Below are positions 1 through 6,828 of a stretch of DNA of 11,095 nt, in pieces. The notes beneath the pieces are model-generated. The model did no database searches, was not told the origin of the DNA, and saw only the letters and a program-made list of their open reading frames with translations. The stretch is taken from the NCBI GenBank assembly GCA_947632625.1, contig CANRPZ010000040.1:1-11095 (forward strand), written 5' to 3'. Source of the stretch: an uncultured Bacilli bacterium (lineage in GTDB: Bacteria; Bacillota_I; Bacilli_A; RF39; UBA660). The stretch's first letter is position 1; every line of letters starts with the position of its first letter. The translations under genes and the position numbers were made by a program.

Positions 1-19
1 TGTAGTTTTCTTATTAAAA

Positions 20-75
20 CTCCCCACTAGATTTTCTATAGGGATGTCTTTATCTCCCCAGTAGATTATCTAGAG
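20..75. repeat. Imperfect 22-bp direct repeat, two copies 34 bp apart
   Basis: Copies lie at 20-41 and 54-75 and share 19 of 22 bases; both begin CTCCCCA and contain TAGATT. They lie just downstream of the GH31 stop codon. The 34-bp period is not a multiple of three, so this is not a repeat within one reading frame. The copies are separated by only 12 bp, too short for a CRISPR spacer. Function unknown; the repeat may continue beyond the left edge. Confidence 0.55.
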
Positions 76-83
76 CCACTATT

Positions 84-2486
84 TTAAATATCTTTAATAT
101 ATTCCAATAATTTTAAGAACATACGAACGAATATAGACTCTAAACCATCTTTTTTTAATTTACGAATTAAAATACGTTTTTTCTTAATTGTCTCTTCACT
201 AAAGAAAATATTAGCAATCTTTTCTTTTAAACGAGTTTCAATTTGTAAATCACTTATAATGGAATCAACCTCTTCATTAATAATCCGAACGGCATCGATT
301 TCAATATCTTTTCCTTTACAATTAATCGTTAATTGACTTGTAGTAGGAACATCTTTAACCTCTACAATAAAATCATTATCTTCAACATAATTATTTGTTA
401 TTACAACATCTTTTCCAATATAAGTAATTACATCATCTGCTTGTCTTGTATTTCTAAAACGTATTTTATAATCACGCTTATCTGGAATTATCCCACTTTT
501 TCCCTCAATAGGTCGAATAATAAGGGTATAGTTGTTTTGTAAATAATTATAATCGATATGAGTCATAATATAATAGCCTTGTTCAAACAAAGAAGAATAC
601 CCATCATCTTCATATAATTTATAAGAGTTACTTTTTCCAGGGAATACATGAATTTCCATCTTTTTAGGAGGATTGGTAACGTTTATATTTTCTTCTAAAT
701 CTGCAAGAGGAATAATACTACCTGCTTTTGCAAATACTGGATAATCTTCATCTTTATAAAAAGTCACATAACGTTTATTTCCAGGGAATTTTTTACCAGT
801 GTTAAAATCATACCATATACCACTTGGTAAAAATATTTTTTCAATTGCTCGATTCATTACTCGGTCTTTTTTTACGGTAATCGGAGCAACAAACAACTCT
901 CCTCCAAAATAGTACTCATTTTTATATAAAGGCTCATCATAGATTTCCGGATTTTGATAATAGAGTGGCTGAATTAAAGGCAATCCAGTTTTATGATACT
1001 TATAACCTTCTGCATAAATATAAGGTATCAATCTATGTCTTAATATACAGTACGTTTTTACTATATTAAATGTTTCAATATCCCAACGCCAAGGTTCTCT
1101 TTTATAGTAATGACCATGTTTAGAACTAAAACGAAAAATGGGTGAAAAAGTAGCAAATTGAACAGAACGTAAATATAATTCATTATCTTCAATACCATCT
1201 TGGTATCCCCCAACATCATGACTCCACCAAGAAACACCAATATTACTTGCCGTAGAATTGAAAAAAGGTAAAAAACGTAAAGTATCCCAATTAACAGTTG
1301 TTTTTCCTGAATAATGCACTGGTGTATGATGCGGTGCTACCAAAGAATTTCTGGATAAAAGCATTCCTCTTTGGGTGGCATATTTCTTATAATCATTAAA
1401 ATGATAGTAATTTAAAGCTTTCAACGTATTAAAATCTTTTTTGTTATAATAATCTATAAAGAAGAAATCGACTCCTTCAGCATTTAAAGGGTTAATAAGT
1501 TCATGAAAATACTCCATTAAAATATTGACATCAAATACATTAAAAGGAATATTATGTTTATCTGGATAATTTAAATGGTTTTTTATTTCTTCGAATTTTG
1601 GTTCTTCTTTGCTAATTCCTTGGCTTGGATCGATACTTAAACCCACCCTTATTCCGCGTTCATGCATATATTTAATAAATTCTTCAGGATTAGGAAAAAG
1701 CGTTTGATTAAATGTATACCCAGTACTTGGTAAATCGGTTTGTACATGCCAGTTATTTCCTAATAATAAAACCGAATAAGGTATTCCTTTACGAGCAAAA
1801 GTCATTAATAGTTTTTTTAAATCTTCAAAACTATAGATTTCATCTTTATTCCACCAAATTCCTAGTGCATAGCGAGGAATTAAACTAGGAAAACCTGTCA
1901 AAGTAAAATAATCCTTTAAACATAAACCAAAGTCTCTTCGGTAAATGAATAAATAAGTATCTACTCTTTTTTCTGTTGGTAAAACTAATTTTCCTTCTTG
2001 ATCTAGCAATAAAGAGGTAGAATCATCTAAAGAGGCAAAACCATCCGTCGAATATAATCCTTTATGTAAACCAACTTTACTACTATTATCATCTAAACTT
2101 ACAGCAGTACCTCTAAAATTTCTTGCTTCTGGATGATTAAAATACCAAAGTTTATCTCCATTTTGTAAAACAACTTTTAAATTCGCATCTGGTGATATTT
2201 TGCTCCCTATAAATGGTTTTTCTTTGGCATAATAAAGCTTAAAATATTTCGTTGCTATTTCTAAATATTTACTATCTTCTTTTACCGTATAATCTGGTAC
2301 TGGAAAATCACGATTAATCACTCTTTCAGTTAAACCATCATAAAAATTACCATTTTCATCATATTCAAGGCGAATAAGTCTTTCGGTTAAAATCGTAATT
2401 CGATATTTTTGACCTTTAAAAATGGCATTTTCTTTTGCTTTAGCGTGAGAATAATCGATTTTAAAATGTTCATCCATACTAGCCAT
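84..2486 (-). CDS. Glycoside hydrolase family 31 protein (alpha-glycosidase fold) with lysine at the acid/base position
   Basis: Likely cytosolic: no signal peptide. Numbering below counts from an upstream GTG at 2495; the likely ATG start at 2486 is residue 4. The GTG lies inside the Shine-Dalgarno AGAGGG (2495-2500), while the ATG sits 8 nt after it. The GH31 layout is complete: an N-terminal beta-sandwich to about residue 200, a TIM barrel from GIWWNKDEI (212-220) to about 500, then beta domains. The nucleophile Asp348 is in FFIDYYN, and SWWSHDVGG (422-430) and FRFSSKHGHYYKREPWRWD (454-472) are typical barrel motifs. Where most members have Gly-Asp carrying the acid/base (as in E. coli YicI), this protein has HYSGKTTVNW with Lys398. 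A charged, probably helical tail covers about 735-803. The family cleaves alpha-glucosides, alpha-xylosides or related sugars; the substrate here cannot be told, and activity is uncertain because of Lys398. Confidence 0.93.
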   Translation of the reverse strand: MASMDEHFKIDYSHAKAKENAIFKGQKYRITILTERLIRLEYDENGNFYDGLTERVINRDFPVPDYTVKEDSKYLEIATKYFKLYYAKEKPFIGSKISPDANLKVVLQNGDKLWYFNHPEARNFRGTAVSLDDNSSKVGLHKGLYSTDGFASLDDSTSLLLDQEGKLVLPTEKRVDTYLFIYRRDFGLCLKDYFTLTGFPSLIPRYALGIWWNKDEIYSFEDLKKLLMTFARKGIPYSVLLLGNNWHVQTDLPSTGYTFNQTLFPNPEEFIKYMHERGIRVGLSIDPSQGISKEEPKFEEIKNHLNYPDKHNIPFNVFDVNILMEYFHELINPLNAEGVDFFFIDYYNKKDFNTLKALNYYHFNDYKKYATQRGMLLSRNSLVAPHHTPVHYSGKTTVNWDTLRFLPFFNSTASNIGVSWWSHDVGGYQDGIEDNELYLRSVQFATFSPIFRFSSKHGHYYKREPWRWDIETFNIVKTYCILRHRLIPYIYAEGYKYHKTGLPLIQPLYYQNPEIYDEPLYKNEYYFGGELFVAPITVKKDRVMNRAIEKIFLPSGIWYDFNTGKKFPGNKRYVTFYKDEDYPVFAKAGSIIPLADLEENINVTNPPKKMEIHVFPGKSNSYKLYEDDGYSSLFEQGYYIMTHIDYNYLQNNYTLIIRPIEGKSGIIPDKRDYKIRFRNTRQADDVITYIGKDVVITNNYVEDNDFIVEVKDVPTTSQLTINCKGKDIEIDAVRIINEEVDSIISDLQIETRLKEKIANIFFSEETIKKKRILIRKLKKDGLESIFVRMFLKLLEYIKDI

Positions 2487-2510
2487 ATTTAGCACCCTCT
2501 ACTCTATTTT

Positions 2511-2539
2511 ATTTTAACATAAAGAAAAACGAGTTGCAA
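2511..2539 (-). promoter_or_regulatory. Promoter of the GH31 gene (extended -10)
   Basis: On the minus strand, TTGCAA (2534-2539) is followed after 17 bp by TAAAAT (2511-2516), with an extended -10 TG at 2518-2519. Transcription would start near 2504 and leave a leader of about 18 nt that holds the AGAGGG Shine-Dalgarno before the ATG at 2486. Spacing is ideal and five of six -10 bases match consensus. Confidence 0.7.
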
Positions 2540-2563
2540 CGTTGCTTTTCATCTATTTTTAAT
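2534..2563 (+). promoter_or_regulatory. Possible promoter of the radical SAM gene
   Basis: The same TTGCAA (2534-2539; its own reverse complement) is followed after 18 bp by TTTAAT (2558-2563). Transcription from about 2570 would place AAGG (2577-2580) in the leader ahead of the ATG at 2589. A perfect TATAAT at 2571-2576 is an alternative -10, but its -35 region is poor and the leader would be very short. Confidence 0.35.
2536..2545. promoter_or_regulatory. Perfect 10-bp palindrome GCAACGTTGC, candidate LacI-family operator
   Basis: The palindrome has a central CG flanked by CAA/TTG, the general form of LacI/GalR-family and CcpA-like operators. It overlaps the -35 box of the GH31 promoter and that of a weaker plus-strand promoter, so a bound repressor could block both. 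No LacI-type gene lies in the window. The regulator, and a link to sugar control, are inferences from the GH31 neighbour. Confidence 0.5.
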
Positions 2564-2588
2564 AAAGTGTTATAATAAGGAAAAAGGA

Positions 2589-3527
2589 ATGATTATTATG
2601 TTTTCCTATACATTGGATAATAAAAGATATCACACATTAAATTATGAATACCAAACTCTTTTTCATCATAAAGTTTTTAAAGTGAGCTTGAATGCCAACT
2701 TTTCTTGTCCTAATTTTAAAAATGGCACGGGTTGTATTTTTTGTTTACACGGAAGCAATGATTATGATATTACCAAAAATAGTGATTTAGTACGTCAATT
2801 TAATGAGGTGAAAGAAATTTTAGAACGAAAGTGGCCTGGGAGTTATTACATTGGTTACTTTCAAGCGAATACGAACACTTTTGCACCAGTTTCTGTTTTA
2901 AAAGAAAAATTTGAAACCATCCTAGCATTAGAGAATGTTGTGGGTTTATCGATTGCCACAAGAAGCGATGCTATAACCGAAGAATGCTTAAACTATTTAG
3001 AAGAGCTAAATAAAAAGACCTATTTAACAATTGAGCTTGGTTTACAATCAAGTAAAAATGAAACATTGTCTCTTATTAAACGAGGTCACGATGTAGAAAA
3101 CTTTAAAACTTGTGTAGAAAAACTAAAAAGGCGAAACATTCGTGTTGTTGCTCATATTATTAATGGTCTTCCTTACGAAACCAAGGAAGATATGCTAAAC
3201 ACAGCAAAGTTTTTAAACGATTTAAAAGTCGACGGTGTAAAAATTCATATGCTTTCTATTTTAAAAGGAACTGAACTTGCTCGTATGTATGAAGAAAAAC
3301 CATTTTCCATTCTTACTAAAGAGGAATATATTGATATCGTAATTGAACAGCTTGAACATTTAGACGAAAAGATTGTCATTCATCGTATTACCGGGGACCC
3401 AAAAGTAGAAGATTTAATTACCCCGACTTGGCTTGTTAAAAAATTTTGTGTTCTAAATGATATTGATAAAGAAATGGTTAAACGTAATGTTTATCAAGGA
3501 GATAAAGTTAGCAATCATTCAGAATAA
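2589..3527 (+). CDS. ytqA: TIGR01212-type radical SAM protein, YtqA/YhcC family
   Basis: A cytosolic radical SAM enzyme of 312 aa, the usual length for this family. The 4Fe-4S cluster cysteines are Cys40, Cys49 and Cys52, in the expanded spacing CX8CX2C typical of the YtqA/YhcC group rather than CX3CX2C. Other family signatures are FQANTNTFAPVSVLKEKFE (91-109), LSIATRSDA (120-128), ELGLQSS (149-155) and INGLPYETKEDM (191-202). B. subtilis YtqA has been linked to the mnm5s2U wobble-uridine modification of tRNA, together with the methyltransferase YtqB; no ytqB-like gene is in this window, so that role is carried over by family only. Two starts are possible: ATG at 2589 (AAGG 8 nt upstream) and ATG at 2598 (AGG 10 nt upstream). 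The 3' end overlaps the convergent small exported-protein gene by 20 bp. Confidence 0.92.
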   Translation: MIIMFSYTLDNKRYHTLNYEYQTLFHHKVFKVSLNANFSCPNFKNGTGCIFCLHGSNDYDITKNSDLVRQFNEVKEILERKWPGSYYIGYFQANTNTFAPVSVLKEKFETILALENVVGLSIATRSDAITEECLNYLEELNKKTYLTIELGLQSSKNETLSLIKRGHDVENFKTCVEKLKRRNIRVVAHIINGLPYETKEDMLNTAKFLNDLKVDGVKIHMLSILKGTELARMYEEKPFSILTKEEYIDIVIEQLEHLDEKIVIHRITGDPKVEDLITPTWLVKKFCVLNDIDKEMVKRNVYQGDKVSNHSE

Positions 3528-3843
3528 TTTTTTCAATGCGAAACCCTTTTAAATCTGCAGAGAGTCCAAGCTCTTCATTTTTACTTTTTATATAATTTAC
3601 ATTTTGTTTAATAAATTCTTGAATATCGTGTTCTATAGAATTTAGGGATATTGATTTACATAAATCTTGACTACAAACTTGACTTACTTTTCCTAGTAAG
3701 TCATTTTCTTTTATATAGGTAAGTAAATCTTTAGAATTTAAATTATCTAAAGTTAAATTTTTTGTACAATTTTTTATTTCAAAAGCTTTATAAGTATTGA
3801 TAGCTAAACAAAGTAAAAAAAGCGTAGCTACTATTTTTTTCAT
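3508..3843 (-). CDS. Small exported protein with four mature cysteines, function unknown
   Basis: A 111-aa protein not recognised as any family. It begins with a Lys-Lys pair and a hydrophobic stretch (about 4-17), a signal peptide or single membrane anchor. There is no lipobox, and a cleavage site is not clear (perhaps after Ala20). The rest is polar and probably helical, with Cys26, Cys57, Cys62 and the C-terminal residue Cys111, an even number that would allow two disulfides. The start has a strong Shine-Dalgarno (AGGTGAGG on the minus strand, 3848-3855). It lies downstream of the muramidase gene but beyond that gene's terminator, so it depends on readthrough or on its own weak promoter. 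Its stop overlaps the end of the convergent radical SAM gene. Confidence 0.75.
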   Translation of the reverse strand: MKKIVATLFLLCLAINTYKAFEIKNCTKNLTLDNLNSKDLLTYIKENDLLGKVSQVCSQDLCKSISLNSIEHDIQEFIKQNVNYIKSKNEELGLSADLKGFRIEKIILNDC

Positions 3844-3878
3844 CCTACCTCACCTATTCGTAGTATGAGCAAATGCCT

Positions 3879-3910
3879 AAAAAAAAGATTTACCAATTTT
3901 TAGTAAATCT
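3879..3910 (-). terminator. Rho-independent terminator after the GH25 gene
   Basis: On the minus strand AGATTTAC (3903-3910) pairs perfectly with GTAAATCT (3886-3893) across a 9-nt loop and is followed by a run of T (3879-3886). It lies 18 nt past the muramidase stop codon. The stem is only 8 bp and AT-rich, so some readthrough into the small exported gene is plausible. Confidence 0.75.
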
Positions 3911-3927
3911 ATATTAAAGAAAAAATT

Positions 3928-5136
3928 TTACTCTATATAAAGAACATCAATATCAACGGCACCCTTTATACCATCCACTTTTCCGTCGTTACAATGTTGC
4001 CATAACCTATATGTTCCTTGATAAGTTGTTTTATCCACATAATGAGCAAGCCAAGTTTCATATTTAGAAGGCATCCATAATCTTTCTAAATAATTTTTAC
4101 TACTATAAAGTAATCCTTCATAACCAGCCGCATGAATCGTATCTAAAAAAGTATCAGCCATCGAAGTAAGTCCAAAGAAACTTAAATGATAGTCATTAAA
4201 CGTACTCCAGTTTTCCCAATCATACGCAATTGGCAAAGTTACTTTATAGTCTTTAATTTGCTCTAAAACCCAATTAGCCTCTTCTTTGGCTTTTTCACTA
4301 GAACTTGCATAAGAATAAAAATAAATTCCTACATCCATATTTCGTTTATTTGCTTCCGTAATATTATAAACAAAGTTATTGTCTACAAAATATTCTTTAT
4401 CGCGTCCTCTTGTTCCTCCAACACGAATGATGACAAATTCCACTCCTGCGTTTTGTAAAGCATCAAAATCAATTTCACCTTGCCAACTTGATACATCAAT
4501 ACCAATACGGGTGTTTTCAGTTTTATACTTTTCTACAACGCTTGAAAATTCTGTATACGTTGGTGTTGTATTTGTACTTACATTTTTTCTTGGTTCAATC
4601 ACATTTAATTTAAAAGCTTGTTCTGTTTTATTTCCACTTGCATCTTCTGCAATAAAGGTTAAGGGATAAACACCAACTTTATCTATATCATATTCTCCAT
4701 CGACATAGCAATTTGGACTACTATCTAAATCATCTCCACATAGTATTTGGCTATAATTAAAAGCGTTTCCCTTCGTAATCGTATAACTACTACCTAACCA
4801 TACAATAGGTTTTGTTACATCAACAATTTCCACTTGAAATGTATAAAAAACTTTAATATTATCATCATTTCGAAATTTAAAAGTAATATCCTTCTTCCCT
4901 AATGAACTTGAATCAATGATATAATCTTCCAAAATGGTACCATTTATACTAGTAATAAAGTCACTTACTTTTCTTTCTTCTTTAAATGGAATTGTTAAAT
5001 CATCTACTAAAGTAATTTCAATTTTTGCTGTTTTAATTCGAATATAATTTACTAAAGTAAATATTCCAAGAACAATTAAACAAGTTAGTATAACCATACT
5101 AACGACAAATAAAATTCTTTTGGTTTTTCGTTTCAT
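3928..5136 (-). CDS. Membrane-anchored GH25 muramidase with Ig-like stalk domain
   Basis: A peptidoglycan hydrolase: GH25 enzymes cut the beta-1,4 bond between MurNAc and GlcNAc. A basic start and hydrophobic helix (about 8-30) make a signal anchor, placing the rest outside the membrane. Residues about 40-105 form a beta-rich region. Residues about 106-181 form an Ig-like domain of the DUF5011 type (DVTKPIVWLG, then YPLTFIAEDASGNK), with a likely internal Cys133-Cys143 pair. A short linker leads to the GH25 domain (about 210-402): GIDVSSWQG with Asp214, GIYFYSYA (270-277), AYDWEN with Asp306 and Glu308, and AVDIDV (393-398) near the end. These match the catalytic DxE and N-terminal Asp of the family. 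It follows the thioredoxin-like lipoprotein by 10 bp, with GAGGT (5142-5146) as its Shine-Dalgarno, and is probably co-transcribed with it. A cell-wall remodelling role is more likely than phage lysis, because of the anchor and stalk. Confidence 0.92.
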   Translation of the reverse strand: MKRKTKRILFVVSMVILTCLIVLGIFTLVNYIRIKTAKIEITLVDDLTIPFKEERKVSDFITSINGTILEDYIIDSSSLGKKDITFKFRNDDNIKVFYTFQVEIVDVTKPIVWLGSSYTITKGNAFNYSQILCGDDLDSSPNCYVDGEYDIDKVGVYPLTFIAEDASGNKTEQAFKLNVIEPRKNVSTNTTPTYTEFSSVVEKYKTENTRIGIDVSSWQGEIDFDALQNAGVEFVIIRVGGTRGRDKEYFVDNNFVYNITEANKRNMDVGIYFYSYASSSEKAKEEANWVLEQIKDYKVTLPIAYDWENWSTFNDYHLSFFGLTSMADTFLDTIHAAGYEGLLYSSKNYLERLWMPSKYETWLAHYVDKTTYQGTYRLWQHCNDGKVDGIKGAVDIDVLYIE

Positions 5137-5146
5137 TTCTTACCTC

Positions 5147-5824
5147 TTAATTTTCAAAAAAAGCTTTAAAAAGTTCTTCTTCATCTTTTAATATTTCATC
5201 TGTAAGATCCATCATAGAAGAGGTTTGTTTAGCACTAGTTCCTTCAGTGATGCGCTTGGCACTACCATCTTCTACATAAATAAAGTTTGGAGCAAATATT
5301 CTTTTTTCTCCTACTTTTACAGTTTTTCCTTTACTATCTGTTAAAGTGTATTCTCCTAAAACTGCATCAAAATAGGTTAACAAAGTTTTATATTCTTCTG
5401 TTCCTTCATATACTAACTCTTTTTTACCATTATCATTTAATTTATAGGTATCTCTTAAAATTTCTTTATGATCTCCATCCCAAATATTGACATAGTAAAT
5501 CGTAGAAATACCTTTTTCTTTAGCAACCTCAATAGATTTTTCAATGACACTACGACACCAAGGACAATAAGAAGACCCAAAATAAACATAAAAAGTTTCT
5601 TTATTTTCAATTTTTTCAATAATTTCCTTCGGAGTTGCATAAACAAAAGGATTTTCTTCATCTATAGAAAGGGTTCGATGTTCTTTACCTGATGAATTTT
5701 GTACTCCGTTTAAACTTTCATACTCTTCTTTAAAACGATTAGTATTTCCCTCTACTTGATTTCCACAACTCGTAAGCCCTAGAATCATGACAAAACATAT
5801 TAAAATCGATACTATTTTTTTCAT
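5147..5824 (-). CDS. Thioredoxin-fold lipoprotein with CPWC motif
   Basis: A 225-aa lipoprotein: signal peptide with lipobox LTSC, lipidated Cys20, so it is attached to the outer face of the membrane. The thioredoxin fold starts at FYVYFGSSYCPWCRSV (78-93) with Cys87 and Cys90, the place of the CxxC redox pair. A later Pro179 in FAPNFIYV fits the cis-proline. About 45 residues between the two (116-160) form an insert compared with plain thioredoxin. The role is thiol-disulfide exchange outside the cell; oxidant, reductant or isomerase cannot be told from sequence. It heads a tight pair with the muramidase gene. Shine-Dalgarno AGGTGAGG is at 5830-5837, and a TATAAT at 5844-5849 lies just upstream. 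Candidate clients are the exported Cys-containing proteins encoded just downstream. Confidence 0.9.
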   Translation of the reverse strand: MKKIVSILICFVMILGLTSCGNQVEGNTNRFKEEYESLNGVQNSSGKEHRTLSIDEENPFVYATPKEIIEKIENKETFYVYFGSSYCPWCRSVIEKSIEVAKEKGISTIYYVNIWDGDHKEILRDTYKLNDNGKKELVYEGTEEYKTLLTYFDAVLGEYTLTDSKGKTVKVGEKRIFAPNFIYVEDGSAKRITEGTSAKQTSSMMDLTDEILKDEEELFKAFFEN

Positions 5825-5843
5825 TTTTACCTCACCTAATATG

Positions 5844-5849
5844 ATTATA
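5844..5849 (-). promoter_or_regulatory. Possible -10 box of the thioredoxin-like/muramidase pair
   Basis: TATAAT on the minus strand lies between the upstream terminator (5874-5899) and the Shine-Dalgarno at 5830-5837. The pair needs its own promoter after that terminator, and this is the only consensus -10 present. The -35 region is poor and the leader would be only about a dozen nucleotides, so confidence is low. Confidence 0.35.
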
Positions 5850-5873
5850 TAAAATAATAAGAAAAATTACTAG

Positions 5874-5899
5874 AAAAAACAAACTACGAATAGCTTGTT
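5874..5899 (-). terminator. Rho-independent terminator with TTCG loop after the 176-aa gene
   Basis: On the minus strand AACAAGCTA (5891-5899) pairs with TAGTTTGTT (5878-5886), 9 bp including one G-T pair, across a TTCG tetraloop, followed by TTTT. The stem starts inside the TAA stop codon of the 176-aa gene. This is the clearest terminator in the window, and it separates that gene from the thioredoxin-like/muramidase pair. Confidence 0.85.
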
Positions 5900-6428
5900 A
5901 TCTTTTTAGTTCTTGTTCATTATTTTCTTTTAAATTTCTTATAAATTCATTTGCTTTATCAAGGCCACTTTCTAAAGCCATTCTAAAATATAAGTATTTC
6001 ATTTTGTTAAAATATTCTACAGAATCTACATTACTAGGTGGATACAATACAATATTATTTTCTTCAAATTCTTTTACAGTGTCAATAGGTACGGATAAAA
6101 AATTGCCTTTTTGAATAGTTGCGCCTGAATCTAAATTGGCATAACTATTAAAATTCATATCCGTTTGCAACCAAAAATAAACATTTCCTTTTGGACTAAT
6201 ACCGATTCCATCAACAATTCGATTGATAATTTCTGATTCTGTACCTTCTCCATATCTAGAAACTATCGTTTTATCTGTGTTTAATTTTTCCGTTAATTTT
6301 ACATATTCTTTTATAAGAGGATGTAATTCATAAGCCTTTTTTGCTTCTTCTAACTTGTCTATTTCCGTTAAGGAATCATAGTATTCTTTATATGCTCTTT
6401 TTATGTCTTCTAAACTATTTTTGTCCAT
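5898..6428 (-). CDS. Hypothetical 176-aa cytosolic protein
   Basis: Not recognised. There is no signal peptide or membrane segment. Residues 1-55 are charged and look helical (DIKRAYKEYY, then EEAKKAYELHPLIKEYVKL), loosely like the short helical YlbF/YmcA-type segment, but too weakly to assign. The middle (about 70-135) is probably mixed beta with Gly/Asn-rich turns (VYFWLQTDMNFNSYANLDSG), and the C-terminus (about 136-176) is helical again. The start is firm: AGGAGG lies 8 nt upstream and there is a good promoter at 6451-6478. A strong terminator overlaps the stop codon, so this is a single-gene transcript, which argues that the gene is real and expressed. Confidence 0.85.
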   Translation of the reverse strand: MDKNSLEDIKRAYKEYYDSLTEIDKLEEAKKAYELHPLIKEYVKLTEKLNTDKTIVSRYGEGTESEIINRIVDGIGISPKGNVYFWLQTDMNFNSYANLDSGATIQKGNFLSVPIDTVKEFEENNIVLYPPSNVDSVEYFNKMKYLYFRMALESGLDKANEFIRNLKENNEQELKR

Positions 6429-6450
6429 TAAAAAAACCTCCTAGCCATTT

Positions 6451-6478
6451 ATTATACCCAAAAATTTAAATATTTCAA
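6451..6478 (-). promoter_or_regulatory. Promoter of the 176-aa gene
   Basis: Minus-strand TTGAAA (6473-6478) is followed after 16 bp by a perfect TATAAT (6451-6456). Transcription would start near 6444, close to the AGGAGG Shine-Dalgarno, so the leader is very short. The promoter lies just downstream of the CsaA stop codon (6499), so the two genes need not share a transcript. Confidence 0.7.
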
Positions 6479-6498
6479 TAATTTTTCTTTTACTTTTA

Positions 6499-6828
6499 CT
6501 AGCCTACTTTTTCCCCATTTTTTACAGGTTTCTCTGGTGTTAGCAAAACAACTTTATCTCCGTGATAAACTCCTAGCACTAAAACGTCGGAATAAAAATT
6601 GGCAATTTGTTTGACAGGAAAATTTACAATCGCCACTACTTGTTTTCCTATTAAATCCTTTAAAGAATAAAGATCCGTTATTTGAGCAGAAGATTTTTTT
6701 ATGCCAATTGTAGAGCCAAAATCAATTTCCAATTGATAAGCTTTTTTTATTGCTTCTTCAAATACTTTAGCACTTATAATCGTTCCAATACGTATATCCA
6801 ATTTTAAAAAATCATCAAATGTTACCAT
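6499..6828 (-). CDS. csaA: CsaA-type tRNA-binding-domain chaperone-like protein
   Basis: A 109-aa stand-alone tRNA-binding (EMAP-II/Trbp111-like OB-fold) protein, the usual CsaA length. The match runs end to end: FLKLDIRIGTIISA (7-20), YQLEIDFG (31-38), IGIKKSSAQIT (41-51), VVAIVNFPVKQIANFYSDVL (64-83), and a C-terminal LTPEKPVKNGEKV. CsaA is a cytosolic homodimer; in B. subtilis it was described as a chaperone-like factor that helps protein export, and the fold binds tRNA. The Shine-Dalgarno is weak (GAGAG), and the gene shares a short divergent upstream region with the holin cassette, with a TATAAT at 6880-6885 on its strand. Its stop is followed by the promoter of the next gene, with no clear hairpin terminator. 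Confidence 0.92.
   Translation of the reverse strand: MVTFDDFLKLDIRIGTIISAKVFEEAIKKAYQLEIDFGSTIGIKKSSAQITDLYSLKDLIGKQVVAIVNFPVKQIANFYSDVLVLGVYHGDKVVLLTPEKPVKNGEKVG

Noticed and set aside
20..75. CRISPR array fragment
   Set aside because: The copies are only 12 bp apart, they differ at three positions, and no cas gene is present.
333..542. Plus-strand ORF of 69 aa
   Set aside because: Antisense to the GH31 gene; low-complexity Ile/Tyr/Asn composition and no Shine-Dalgarno.
2571..2576. TATAAT as the main -10 of the radical SAM gene
   Set aside because: Its -35 region is poor and the start site would fall at or after the Shine-Dalgarno; kept only as an alternative.
4379..4669. Plus-strand ORF of 96 aa
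   Set aside because: Antisense to the GH25 muramidase, which is clearly coding; no family-like features.
5287..5692. Three short ORFs on both strands
   Set aside because: All overlap the thioredoxin-fold lipoprotein gene in other frames and have biased composition.
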